Source of the DNA: Candidatus Abyssobacteria bacterium SURF_17
GTDB taxonomy: Bacteria > Abyssobacteria > SURF-5
Reading direction: 5' to 3'
Length of the DNA: 64,000 nt
Assembly: GCA_003598055.1 (NCBI GenBank)
Contig: QZKI01000015.1
Location: 1 to 64,000 of the forward strand
Notes under the pieces: model-generated
What the model was told of the DNA's origin: nothing
The model's database searches: none
Seen by the model: the letters and a program-made list of their open reading frames with translations, nothing else
In this document: positions 49,526-59,894 of the stretch, in pieces
Layout of the letters: each line of letters opens with the position of its first letter
Numbering within the stretch: the first letter of the stretch is position 1
Position numbers and translations under genes: made by a program

Positions 49526-49732
49526 AGAAAAAAACACATGGCGCTTCGCCGCTTGATCTTCCCGCCTGTTGCATCAGCGGAGCGCCGTCAAAATCCATAT
49601 ACTGGGCAATGGATTTCTGATAACCCAAGACGTTGTATTCTCCTTGACATTGTTCTCACGCCTGTGCTAGCATTATGCGGAAAAATCGCGATTATTCGTA
49701 TTGTTTCCCCTTCTTGAAAGACCGTGTAACCC

Positions 49733-50044
49733 ATGGAACTTCTGGACGAAATCAGGCGGCTTGAAGACGAAGGCGAGAAAGTCATAGCGAATGCGAAGCG
49801 CGAAGCCGAGGAGATTATCCGACTGACTCGCGAAGAGGCGCGCACACTGATCGAGCACGTGCGCGAAGAGTGCAAAACCATCGAGTCGCGCATGATAGCC
49901 GAAGCAGAGTCCGAAGCGCGGCGACAGGCGGAAGAAGCGCGAAAAAATAATGAGAAAGCGCTCGAGTCGCTCCGTAAGTCAGCCCAAAAGGACATGGAGC
50001 GCGCGGTCAAGCTGATAACCGATTCTATTGCCGGCAACCCCTGA
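49733..50044 (+). CDS. V/A-type ATPase peripheral stalk subunit (G/H, NtpF-like)
   Basis: 104-codon all-helical charged coiled coil, first gene of the ATPase operon. Confidence 0.75.
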   Translation: MELLDEIRRLEDEGEKVIANAKREAEEIIRLTREEARTLIEHVREECKTIESRMIAEAESEARRQAEEARKNNEKALESLRKSAQKDMERAVKLITDSIAGNP

Positions 50045-52056
50045 TGGCCGTAAGCAAGGTTCGAAAACTTGAGCTCGTAGCGCATGCCGAGTGTCGTGAA
50101 GAAATTGTGACCGCGCTGCGTTCTTTGGGCGCAGTCCATATTTCCGACATACGAGAGCTTTTTCCCGAGTCGGAGAACCAACTTCCCTCATACCTTCAGG
50201 GTTCCCTCTCTCACATCAAAGAGAAGCTCGCCCAGTTGCTTTACTGCATCCTCTTCGTGGAGCGATTCGCGCCCAAGCCTCCGTTTCTTGAGAAACTTGC
50301 CAAGTCCAAGCCTGTCTTCACGGTACAGGAGTTCGAAGAGTGTCTTGCCACCATCGATATCGGCAAGCTTTACGAGGAATGCTCGCGGCTTGAAAAGAAC
50401 CTCGAAGAGAACCGGAGCCAGATAGAGAAAAAAGAGACCCTTATATCGGATGTCTCGCACTGGCTGCAACTTCCGTGGCCGCTCGAAATGATCCGTGACA
50501 CGCAGACCACGTGTGTCACGCTCGGAATCTGCGACGGGCGCGCTTTCAACTTGATGACTGAGGAGATGGCCGAGGTCTCCCCCCTCTATCACATCGAAGT
50601 CACGGGCCGCTCACGAACCTCGGTTTCGATGGTACTCATCTATTCCAAGAGCGTCGAAGACTTGCTGGCGCCAGTTCTCAGGAAGTATGCGTGGCGTCCC
50701 GTGAGGTTCGCCGAACTGAATGGTACGCCGGCTCAGATAGTTGCAACCTTGCGGGAAGAGATCAAAGAACTCCACGAGCACACCCAACATATTTGCGAGC
50801 GCGTGATGCGGGAATTCGTTCCGGCCCTCGATAAGTTGATGTTGCTCCATGACCATTACTCTCAGGAATGTCATACATTGGAGGTCCAGCGCCACTTTCT
50901 GTTTACCACGCGTGTGTTCCTCATCAGCGGCTGGATTGTGGCTGACCACGAGGAAGCGCTCAGGAAACGCCTGGGAGAGGTGACACAAGTTTTTGAGTTG
51001 CGATGTTATGACCCTGCTCCCGGAGAAAACGTTCCCGTCTTTCTTGAAAACAACCGAGCGATAGCACCCTTCACGCTCATTACCGACCTGTACGGCCGCC
51101 CTCAGTATACGGAATTCGACCCGACTCCGTTGTTTGCACCTTTCTTCGGCCTGTTCTTCGGCATCTGCCTCGGCGATGCAGGTTATGGCGCAATATTGGC
51201 AATCGCGTGTTTCATCGCATTGAAAAAACTGAATATTTACGGCGGTCCCCGGAAACTATTGGAAATACTGGTTTGGGGCGGGATCGGCAGTTTTGTGTTC
51301 GGCCTTTTGTCGGGCGGCGTGTTCTGCATGAAGACAGAGCAACTCCCGGCAATTTTCAAGAGTATGATGCTTTTTGAGGCTACCGGCGACGTTTTGCTGT
51401 TTCTTTACATAGCGTTCGGGCTCGGCCTGATTCAGATACTCTTCGGAATCGGCATCAAAATGGCGCTCAACGTGCGCAAAGGTCATGTAATCGACGCAAT
51501 CTTAGACCAGGCACTCTGGATACTTTTCCTGATTTCCCTGGCGCCGCTTTGCTACAAGTATTTGTTCGGTGGCGCCGTCGGCGAAGCGATTGTCTCACAC
51601 GCCGTGAGAGCCGCGAAAATATTGGCCGTGGCGCTCGTTCTCACCCAGGGCAGAAAGACCAGACCACTGGTGTTCAGCCCGCTCAGGGGATTGCTCAAGC
51701 TCTACGGAGTAATGAACTATTTCGGGGATGTGCTGTCGTATGCGCGCTTGATGGCCTTGGGTCTTGCAACCGCATTTCTCGGAATGACGATCAATGACAT
51801 CGCTCAGCTTATCCTGGGGATTCCTTATGGAATTGGTTACGCACTCGCAGCATTGATTCTCGTGTTCGGCCACGCATTCAATTTGGCAATCAACTGTTTG
51901 GGGGCATTTGTTCATTCGCTCAGGCTGCAATATCTCGAGTTCTTCTCGAAGTTCTTCACCGGCGGAGGCATGATGTTCCAGCCATTCGCCGAAGAAAGAA
52001 TGTATACGATAGTCCAATCGAGTCCGGCGAAGCCACTAATGGAGTCACATCGGTAG
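50044..52056 (+). CDS. ntpI: V/A-type ATPase subunit I (a-subunit)
   Basis: 670 aa, N-terminal cytoplasmic domain plus C-terminal TM domain; FAPFFGLFFGICLGDAGYGAILA, FGDVLSYARLMALGLATAFLGMTIND. Confidence 0.94.
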   Translation: MAVSKVRKLELVAHAECREEIVTALRSLGAVHISDIRELFPESENQLPSYLQGSLSHIKEKLAQLLYCILFVERFAPKPPFLEKLAKSKPVFTVQEFEECLATIDIGKLYEECSRLEKNLEENRSQIEKKETLISDVSHWLQLPWPLEMIRDTQTTCVTLGICDGRAFNLMTEEMAEVSPLYHIEVTGRSRTSVSMVLIYSKSVEDLLAPVLRKYAWRPVRFAELNGTPAQIVATLREEIKELHEHTQHICERVMREFVPALDKLMLLHDHYSQECHTLEVQRHFLFTTRVFLISGWIVADHEEALRKRLGEVTQVFELRCYDPAPGENVPVFLENNRAIAPFTLITDLYGRPQYTEFDPTPLFAPFFGLFFGICLGDAGYGAILAIACFIALKKLNIYGGPRKLLEILVWGGIGSFVFGLLSGGVFCMKTEQLPAIFKSMMLFEATGDVLLFLYIAFGLGLIQILFGIGIKMALNVRKGHVIDAILDQALWILFLISLAPLCYKYLFGGAVGEAIVSHAVRAAKILAVALVLTQGRKTRPLVFSPLRGLLKLYGVMNYFGDVLSYARLMALGLATAFLGMTINDIAQLILGIPYGIGYALAALILVFGHAFNLAINCLGAFVHSLRLQYLEFFSKFFTGGGMMFQPFAEERMYTIVQSSPAKPLMESHR

Positions 52057-52545
<489 letters not shown>

Positions 52546-52633
52546 CGCGTGATTTTTGCTGCAGCAGAGCACGATTTCATGGCGATGCTCCTTACGCGAG
52601 TGGAACGAGACTGAAGCGAGGCACGCATCAAAC

Positions 52634-53242
52634 ATGGCACTCGAACACATTATCCGGAAAATCGACGAAGACGCGCGGGCCGAAGCAGAATCGCTCCTTT
52701 CGCTCGCCCGGGCGGAAGCCGATTCCATCAAAGAAAAAGCCCGAAAGCAGGCGGAGGAATTGCGAGCGGAATTGCTGCGGGAAGCGGAGAAAAAGGCGAA
52801 AGAACATGCGAACCGCATACAGGTATTGGCGGGACTTGAACAGCGCAAAGAGACTTTGAAAGAGAAAAGGAACCTCGTGGAAGAAGCCTTCACGAGAGCC
52901 GAGGAAAAAATCAGAACGCTCGCTCCAGACGAATACTGCGCATTGCTCAAACCTCTCATCGTGAGCGCGGTCGAATCGGGCCGCGAGGAAATCATCCCGT
53001 CGGCCGCTCACCGGCATTTGTTTACGCCCGATTTCCTGAAAGAAATCAATGACGAGCTTGGCCCGCAAAGAAGTCAGCTTCGACTGAGCGAGGAGAGCGG
53101 CGATTTCGCGGCCGGCTTCATCCTGCGCGAGAGCAACAAGGAAACAAACCTGACGCTCGAGAGCATCATAAAGGACCGCCGCGACCAGATCGAGCCTTCG
53201 ATAGCGGCGATTTTATTCGGTGAAGACGGCAAGAATGGATGA
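52634..53242 (+). CDS. ntpE: V/A-type ATPase subunit E
   Basis: Helical N-terminus then EEAFTRAEEKIRTLAPDEYCALLKPLI...GFILRESNKETNLTLESIIKDRRDQIEPSIAAILF. Start at MALEHIIRK. Confidence 0.9.
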   Translation: MALEHIIRKIDEDARAEAESLLSLARAEADSIKEKARKQAEELRAELLREAEKKAKEHANRIQVLAGLEQRKETLKEKRNLVEEAFTRAEEKIRTLAPDEYCALLKPLIVSAVESGREEIIPSAAHRHLFTPDFLKEINDELGPQRSQLRLSEESGDFAAGFILRESNKETNLTLESIIKDRRDQIEPSIAAILFGEDGKNG

Positions 53243-54242
53243 TTTGCGTTATTCATATGCCGTTGCGCGTATAAACGCGCTGAGCACCAAGCTCCTCGAC
53301 CGGGCGTTCGCATCGCGAATGCTGGACGCTGCTGAGCCGAGTGATATCCTTCCTATGCTCCGCGAGACGGCATATGCCGAGAGCCTCACGGCTGTGGACA
53401 ACGTGAGCCAGCTCGAGGGCGGACTTATCCGGGAGCTTCAAAAGACGCATGACCTGCTTGGCGCCATTTGCCCGGACAAGGAACTGATAGGCTTGTTCCG
53501 CAAGCGATACGATTTTCACAATTTGAAGGCGATGTTGAAATCCAAGATAACGGGCGTCCCGCACGCCGACGCCATCGTTGACCTCGGAACATATAGCATC
53601 GGCGAGCTGAGCAGCGCGGTCAGGGGAGAAGCGTACCGGTTCGTTCCACGGTACATCAGCGAAACGGCTCTCGAGGCGCTCGCGGAATACCGGAAGGCGC
53701 AGGCGCTGTATGTCATAAGCTACACGTGCGATCGCTCGATGTGGCGCTACCTGATGCAGAACGCATTGAAACATCGCAACAAGATTGTGATTACCTTGTT
53801 CCGCGATTACATTAACATGGCGAACATCAAGGCGTTCGTGCGGGTGAAGGAGTTTTCGAAGACCCCCGCCGAGGCATTCAGACACTACTTCATTCCGGGC
53901 GGAGACTATGAGCTTGATTTCTTCCTTCCCCTCATGGACGAAGATACGAGCCTTTTCCTCAGCCGATTGAGAGACGGCGAATGCGAGCGCCACATCATCG
54001 CTCACGGGTTCGGCTCGTGGGAGGAAGATGAATCCTTCTGGCGGCTGGAGGTCGCACGCGATAACTTTGTCCTGTACAGCTTCCATCAGATGCGCGGACA
54101 GCTTTTCAGCATCGCGCCTCTGATTTACTACCTCTTAAGGAAAGAAGCGGAAGCGAAGCTCATCCGCACCGTCGTCCGCTGCAAACTGAGCGGCATGCGG
54201 CGGGCGGAGACAGAAGAACGCTTAAGGTATCTGTATGTCTGA
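53235..54242 (+). CDS. ntpC: V/A-type ATPase subunit C (d-like)
   Basis: YSYAVARINALSTKLLDRAFASRMLDAAEPSDILPMLRETAY...FRKRYDFHNLKAMLKSKI. Confidence 0.92.
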   Translation: MDDLRYSYAVARINALSTKLLDRAFASRMLDAAEPSDILPMLRETAYAESLTAVDNVSQLEGGLIRELQKTHDLLGAICPDKELIGLFRKRYDFHNLKAMLKSKITGVPHADAIVDLGTYSIGELSSAVRGEAYRFVPRYISETALEALAEYRKAQALYVISYTCDRSMWRYLMQNALKHRNKIVITLFRDYINMANIKAFVRVKEFSKTPAEAFRHYFIPGGDYELDFFLPLMDEDTSLFLSRLRDGECERHIIAHGFGSWEEDESFWRLEVARDNFVLYSFHQMRGQLFSIAPLIYYLLRKEAEAKLIRTVVRCKLSGMRRAETEERLRYLYV

Positions 54243-54543
54243 AATAGCATGTGTGGGCGACCGCGACACAGTGTGGCCGTTTAAGGCGCTCGGAGTTGAG
54301 GTGTTCTTTTCTGACGAGCATGCGGCGCCGTCCCGGCTCGTGAGTGAAGTGATACAGAAACAATTCAAGATTATCTTCGTGACCGAGGACGTGTACGAGA
54401 GCGCGCGAGAAAGAATAAGCGCCCTCGCCGAGCAGGCAATGCCGACCATCGCGCTCATACCCTCCGTAAAAGGAAATCGCGGAACAGCCGCCCAGATGGT
54501 GCGCGACTCCGTCCGCAGAGCGATGGGCGCGGAGTTCATTTGA
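54235..54543 (+). CDS. V/A-type ATPase subunit F (NtpG)
   Basis: ACVGDRDTVWPFKALGVEVFF...IIFVTEDVYESARERISALAEQAMPTIALIPSVKGNRGTA. Confidence 0.9.
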   Translation: MSEIACVGDRDTVWPFKALGVEVFFSDEHAAPSRLVSEVIQKQFKIIFVTEDVYESARERISALAEQAMPTIALIPSVKGNRGTAAQMVRDSVRRAMGAEFI

Positions 54544-54605
54544 CCGATGAATGATTATCGACCGTCTGAACACATGAAAGCCATCCAGAACGTGGAGGCA
54601 CGTTA

Positions 54606-56384
54606 ATGAATCGAGAAACCAAGGGAACGATAATAAAGGTCTCGGGGCCCCTCGTGGTCGCCGAAGGTATGACGAACGCAAGGATGTACGACGTCGTCCG
54701 GGTAAGCGAGAAGAATCTTGTCGGCGAGATCATCGAGCTCCGGGGCAACAAAGCCTCGATTCAGGTGTATGAGGACACGCAGGGACTCGGCCCCGGCGAG
54801 CCGGTCGAGACTACAGGTCAGCCGCTAAGCGTGGAGCTTGGTCCCGGAATGATCGAGGCGATTTATGACGGGGTTCAGCGCCCGCTCGACGCAATCATGG
54901 GGCTTGCGGGCAACTTGATCACGCGCGGCCTGTACGTGCCCGGCTTGAACCGCGAGAAGAAATGGAACTTCCAGCCGAAGGTGAAGGCGGGCGACCGTGT
55001 CGTTGCGGGCGACATCCTCGGAACGGTTCAGGAGACGACGCTCGTTGAGCACCGAATCATGGTGCCGCCCGGAATGCAAGGGGAAATCGTTAGCATAGAG
55101 CCGGGCAGTTTCACGGTCACGGACGTGATAGCGGAATTGCGCGACGGAGAGAAGACGCATCATCTCACCATGATGCAGAGATGGCCTGTTCGCAAGGCAC
55201 GTCCTTACAAAGAAAAGCTCATGCCCATCATTCCGCTCATCACCGGCCAACGCGTGATTGATGCGCTTTTTCCCATCGGCAAGGGCGGCACGGCATGCGT
55301 GCCCGGACCGTTCGGCGCCGGAAAGACGGTTGTCCAACACCAGCTCGCCAAGTGGGCTGATGCCGAGATAGTCGTGTTCGTTGGCTGCGGCGAGCGCGGC
55401 AACGAAATGACCGATGTGCTGCTCGAGTTCCCGGAGCTTAAGGACCCGCGTTCCGGTGAACCGCTCATGAAGCGAACGATACTTGTAGCGAACACATCGA
55501 ATATGCCCGTGGCGGCCCGGGAGGCCTCGATGTACACGGGTATCACGATGGCGGAATATTTCCGCGACATGGGCTACAGTGTCGCCATCATGGCCGACTC
55601 GACTTCGCGCTGGGCCGAAGCGCTTCGCGAAATGTCGGGCAGGCTCGAGGAGATGCCGGGCGAGGAAGGCTATCCCGCATACCTGCCCACCCGCATCGCA
55701 GAATACTATGAACGCGCGGGGAGGGTGGTGTGCCTCGGGTCGGACAATCGCATCGGAGCCGTAAGCGCCATCGGAGCAGTGTCACCGCCGGGCGGAGACC
55801 TTTCCGACCCGGTCGTTCAGGCGACGCTGAAGGTCGTGAAAGTGTTCTGGAGCCTCGAAGACAAGCTCGCGTACGAGCGCCATTTCCCCGCCATCAACTG
55901 GCTGACGAGTTATTCCCTCTATCATGACCATCTGCGGTCGTTCTTCGAGCAGGAAGTGGCGGCAGACTGGACAAACCTGCGTCTCGAGGCGATGGCTCTG
56001 CTTCAGAAGGAGGCGGAACTCAAGGAAATCGCGCGCCTCGTCGGCCTCGACGCGCTCTCGCCGAGCGACCGCCTCGTGCTCGAGACAGCGCGCTCGATTC
56101 GCGAGGATTTTCTCCACCAGAACGCATTTCATGAGATAGACAGCTACGCATCGTTCTCGAAGCAATACAAGATGCTCATGATAATCATGCACTTCCATCG
56201 CGCGTCGGTCGAGGCGCTGGGACAAGACACCTCCATCGAGGAAATCGCAAGATTGCCGGTGCGCGAGGAGATCGGCCGAATGCGCTACATAGGCGAACAG
56301 GAACTGGATAAACTGGAGTCGCTCAGGAAGCGGGCCGTCGAGCAGGTGAAGGCGCTCACCGAGAAAGCCGAGGCAGAGGTCTGA
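54606..56384 (+). CDS. ntpA: V/A-type ATPase catalytic subunit A
   Basis: [75 protein letters not shown]. Confidence 0.98.
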   Translation: MNRETKGTIIKVSGPLVVAEGMTNARMYDVVRVSEKNLVGEIIELRGNKASIQVYEDTQGLGPGEPVETTGQPLSVELGPGMIEAIYDGVQRPLDAIMGLAGNLITRGLYVPGLNREKKWNFQPKVKAGDRVVAGDILGTVQETTLVEHRIMVPPGMQGEIVSIEPGSFTVTDVIAELRDGEKTHHLTMMQRWPVRKARPYKEKLMPIIPLITGQRVIDALFPIGKGGTACVPGPFGAGKTVVQHQLAKWADAEIVVFVGCGERGNEMTDVLLEFPELKDPRSGEPLMKRTILVANTSNMPVAAREASMYTGITMAEYFRDMGYSVAIMADSTSRWAEALREMSGRLEEMPGEEGYPAYLPTRIAEYYERAGRVVCLGSDNRIGAVSAIGAVSPPGGDLSDPVVQATLKVVKVFWSLEDKLAYERHFPAINWLTSYSLYHDHLRSFFEQEVAADWTNLRLEAMALLQKEAELKEIARLVGLDALSPSDRLVLETARSIREDFLHQNAFHEIDSYASFSKQYKMLMIIMHFHRASVEALGQDTSIEEIARLPVREEIGRMRYIGEQELDKLESLRKRAVEQVKALTEKAEAEV

Positions 56385-56386
56385 CA

Positions 56387-57772
56387 ATGGTAAAAGAATA
56401 TCGCACAATCCGCGAAATTGTGGGTCCGCTCGTGCTCGTGGGCGAGACTTCAGGCGTCAAGTACGATGAGCTTGTGGAGCTCGAATTGCCGAGCGGCGAG
56501 ATACGGCGCGGCAAGACACTCGAGGTCTCTGGCGACACGGCGCTCGTTCAGCTTTTCGAGGGGGCGACGGGCGTGAACGTGAGCAACTGCAAAGTGCGTT
56601 TCCTCGGCCGCGGTTTGGAACTGGGCGTTTCGCGCGATGTCCTCGGCCGAGTGTTTGATGGCATGGGGCGTCCGATAGACGGCGGCCCTTCCGTGATACC
56701 CGAAAAACGATTGAACATCAACGGCAGCCCCATCAACCCGTATGCGCGCGCGTATCCTTCGGAATTCATCCAGACCGGCATCTCGGCGATCGACGGCCTC
56801 AATACGCTGGTGCGCGGGCAGAAGCTCCCCATCTTTTCCGGATTCGGCCTCCCGCATCCGGAGCTTGCCGCGCAGATAGCGCGCCAGGCGACCGTGAGAG
56901 GCACGGGCGAGCAGTTCGCCGTCGTGTTCGGAGCCATGGGAATCACGTTCGAGGAGGCCGAATATTTCATTTCGGATTTCAAACGAACGGGCGCGATCGA
57001 CCGCGCGGTGCTGTTCGTGAACCTTGCCAACGACCCCGCCATCGAGCGCATCGCGGCGCCGCGCATGGCGCTCACGGCAGCCGAATATCTGGCCTTCGAC
57101 TTGAATATGCACGTGCTCGTCATCCTTACCGATATGACGAATTACTGCGAGGCGCTCCGCGAGATATCCGCCGCCCGCAAGGAAGTACCGGGCCGCCGCG
57201 GCTACCCCGGATACCTTTACACCGACCTCTCGACGGTATACGAGCGCGCCGGAAGGCTCAAGACCAGCTCCGGCTCGATCACACAGATTCCGGTCATCTC
57301 GATGCCGGAAGATGATAAGACGCACCCGATACCCGACCTCACGGGATACATCACCGAAGGACAAATTATCCTCGACCGGCCGCTCCATCGGAAAGGGATT
57401 TATCCTCCGATTAACGTGCTCCCTTCTCTCTCGCGGCTGCGCGATAAAGGCATCGGCAGAGGGAAGACGCGCGAGGACCACGCCGACGTATCGAACCAGC
57501 TTTTCGCCGCCTATGCGCGCGGAAAGGAAGTGCAGGAACTGGCTGTGATCCTCGGAGAAGCCGCGCTCAGCAAGGAAGACAAGGCGTTCTACAAATTCGC
57601 CGACGTGTTCGAGGACAAATTCGTCAGGCAGGGCCACGATGAGAACCGGACCATCGAGGAAACCATCGAACTCGGCTGGCGGCTCCTCACGCTCCTGCCG
57701 AAGAGCGAGCTGAAACGAATCCGCCAGGAATACATCGACAAATATTATCCTGAAAAAGTTGAAGTGTCATGA
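56387..57772 (+). CDS. ntpB: V/A-type ATPase regulatory subunit B
   Basis: [71 protein letters not shown]. Confidence 0.98.
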   Translation: MVKEYRTIREIVGPLVLVGETSGVKYDELVELELPSGEIRRGKTLEVSGDTALVQLFEGATGVNVSNCKVRFLGRGLELGVSRDVLGRVFDGMGRPIDGGPSVIPEKRLNINGSPINPYARAYPSEFIQTGISAIDGLNTLVRGQKLPIFSGFGLPHPELAAQIARQATVRGTGEQFAVVFGAMGITFEEAEYFISDFKRTGAIDRAVLFVNLANDPAIERIAAPRMALTAAEYLAFDLNMHVLVILTDMTNYCEALREISAARKEVPGRRGYPGYLYTDLSTVYERAGRLKTSSGSITQIPVISMPEDDKTHPIPDLTGYITEGQIILDRPLHRKGIYPPINVLPSLSRLRDKGIGRGKTREDHADVSNQLFAAYARGKEVQELAVILGEAALSKEDKAFYKFADVFEDKFVRQGHDENRTIEETIELGWRLLTLLPKSELKRIRQEYIDKYYPEKVEVS

Positions 57773-58386
57773 TTCTGCGCGTCAATCCCAATCGTATGGA
57801 ACTGCTCAGGCTGCGGCGCAGGCTGCAGCTTGCGCGCCGGGGTCACAAGCTGCTGAAGGACAAGCAGGAAGAGCTGATGCGCCAGTTCATGGCGCTCGTG
57901 GTCGAGGCCAAGCGGACGCGCGAGGACGTTGACAGGGAATTGGAAATCGCGATGCACTCGTTTTTCTCCGCCCGGCTCGACTCGTTCCAGCCGGAGATGG
58001 AAGAAGCGCTCGCGTTCACAAATAAGAAGATAGACCTCAAAAGCAGGATCGAGCCCATCATGAATTTGCGTGTGCCCTACTTCGACTGCGCCGTCACGGG
58101 CGAGTTCGCTTACGGATTCCTCGATACCGACGGCGACCTTGACAGGGCGCTCTCAATGCTTTCAGACCTGCTGCCGCGCATGGTCCGGATGGCACAGTTG
58201 GAGAAACACGTCTCGATGCTCGCGGCCGAACTCGAGCGCACGCGCCGCCGCGTGAATGCGCTCGAGCACATCTTGATTCCCAGCCTTCAGGAAACCATCA
58301 AATACATCAGCACCAAGCTGAGCGAGCTCGAGCGCGGCAACCTCACCCGCCTCATGAAGGTCAAGGAAATCGTTCGCAAACACTAG
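57769..58386 (+). CDS. ntpD: V/A-type ATPase central stalk subunit D
   Basis: [36 protein letters not shown]...[43 protein letters not shown]. Confidence 0.96.
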   Translation: MILRVNPNRMELLRLRRRLQLARRGHKLLKDKQEELMRQFMALVVEAKRTREDVDRELEIAMHSFFSARLDSFQPEMEEALAFTNKKIDLKSRIEPIMNLRVPYFDCAVTGEFAYGFLDTDGDLDRALSMLSDLLPRMVRMAQLEKHVSMLAAELERTRRRVNALEHILIPSLQETIKYISTKLSELERGNLTRLMKVKEIVRKH

Positions 58387-59579
58387 GCATTCCGCATCAC
58401 GACAAGGTCCTGGAAACTATTCCCTCCACGCTCTTTGTACTCCAGAATTTCAAAATATTTGGAATACTCCCGGAATGTGTATTCCCTGGTTTGGAATACT
58501 GAGCGATAGTAGTCCCCGGGCACTATCGGGCCAAGATTTCTGTCAACGACATCATCATAAATCCCTTCCCTCAGGACGTCCATTGTTACTCGTCCCGGGA
58601 AGGTGAACAGCGCGGCTGATTCTCCGTGGACCGTAGCAAGGAAAAGACCGCCGGGCGCCAGGATTCGCTTCATTTCCTGCAGCCATGCTATCTGGACGTT
58701 CCTCGGCAAATGTGACAGGACGGAGAACGATACGATGAGGTCAAAGCTCTTGTCGGGATAAGGAGTCGGCGGATGCAGCGAGATTGCAGAAAATTCGGCG
58801 GGCCCGAGATGCTTTCGGCACCATTCAACGGCCTCTGCATCCACATCGCACCCGTGTATCCGTGGAATTCCGGAGAACTTCACGAAGAATCCGGTCACCC
58901 GGCCGCAGCCGCATCCCCAATCAAGCATACTTTTGATTGACTGAGGATTCACATGCCTGGAGACCGCTGTCCAGAATTCCCGGTACGTCTGTATCCCTGT
59001 CATCAAATGAAGAAGAGGATTCTTGTTGCCGCCGACTCGAAGCATAAGATTGGCGGGGGGAGTGGGAAACAAGTCGGATAAATCTGCCCGATACCATGTC
59101 TCCGTCTTCGCGACTTCCCGACCACGCGATATCCCGACCACGCGGACATCAATCATTCCTTCAAGGCCGCTGCCGGGTCTCTGAACGTTGAAAGAAAAGC
59201 CGGAATTCCGGGCATGCGCCATGAACGGGAGACTTGCAGCCACATCATCCCGTGGCATCACAGCACATACGCCGACCCTGTGCTGGTTTATATGGAGAGC
59301 AAACGAATCAAGGCTTCGCTCGGGAAGCAGCATCCATCCGGAGACAACGAACCTATCGCCCTTCAGATCTATTTGGTCGTAGCAACCACGAGCATAGGGA
59401 AGCTCAAGAGGCGCGCGGCCGTCTTCCTGAATCCTTTCCTCGAGCGTATCGAGATACTTCCGGAGCGATACGACATCGGTCTCAAGCTGATTCAGCCGCA
59501 TGAGAAGTCTGCTTGGGCGGGCAAGGATGGAGACACTATGGAAGAGTCTTTTGAGCGCCGTTTTCACGTTGCGCGGCAT
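58383..59579 (-). CDS. Class I SAM-dependent methyltransferase with N-terminal extension
   Basis: MLDWGCGCGRVTGFF, SFDLIVSFSVLSHLPRNVQIAWLQEMKRILAPGGLFLATVHG. Confidence 0.85.
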   Translation of the reverse strand: MPRNVKTALKRLFHSVSILARPSRLLMRLNQLETDVVSLRKYLDTLEERIQEDGRAPLELPYARGCYDQIDLKGDRFVVSGWMLLPERSLDSFALHINQHRVGVCAVMPRDDVAASLPFMAHARNSGFSFNVQRPGSGLEGMIDVRVVGISRGREVAKTETWYRADLSDLFPTPPANLMLRVGGNKNPLLHLMTGIQTYREFWTAVSRHVNPQSIKSMLDWGCGCGRVTGFFVKFSGIPRIHGCDVDAEAVEWCRKHLGPAEFSAISLHPPTPYPDKSFDLIVSFSVLSHLPRNVQIAWLQEMKRILAPGGLFLATVHGESAALFTFPGRVTMDVLREGIYDDVVDRNLGPIVPGDYYRSVFQTREYTFREYSKYFEILEYKERGGNSFQDLVVMRNA

Positions 59580-59894
59580 GCGTTTGGCTCCCCTTAATTA
59601 TTCCCTCATATACAGACTGGCTGGCATTATAACACACCGAGCGACATTTTCTCCCCGGCGACATCGGGACACAGCCTGCAATTGCCTTCACATTGCGGTC
59701 TGAGGAATAGGGCTCTGTCCTGATTTTTCTTGCAGCGGGTTGCCCATTATGCGGCTCATATGGTATAGTGGTTTTCCGATATTCGCGATTTGATGCCGAA
59801 CTGAAACAAAGCGGACTCTGGCGCAATACCCCAAGGGCGTCCCGCTTTGGCAGTGACGCACTTTTTCCTCCAGAAGCAAGAGGGAGACAACCAG

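Noticed and set aside
56450-57637. 395-aa minus-strand ORF
   Set aside because: Antisense to V/A-ATPase subunit B.
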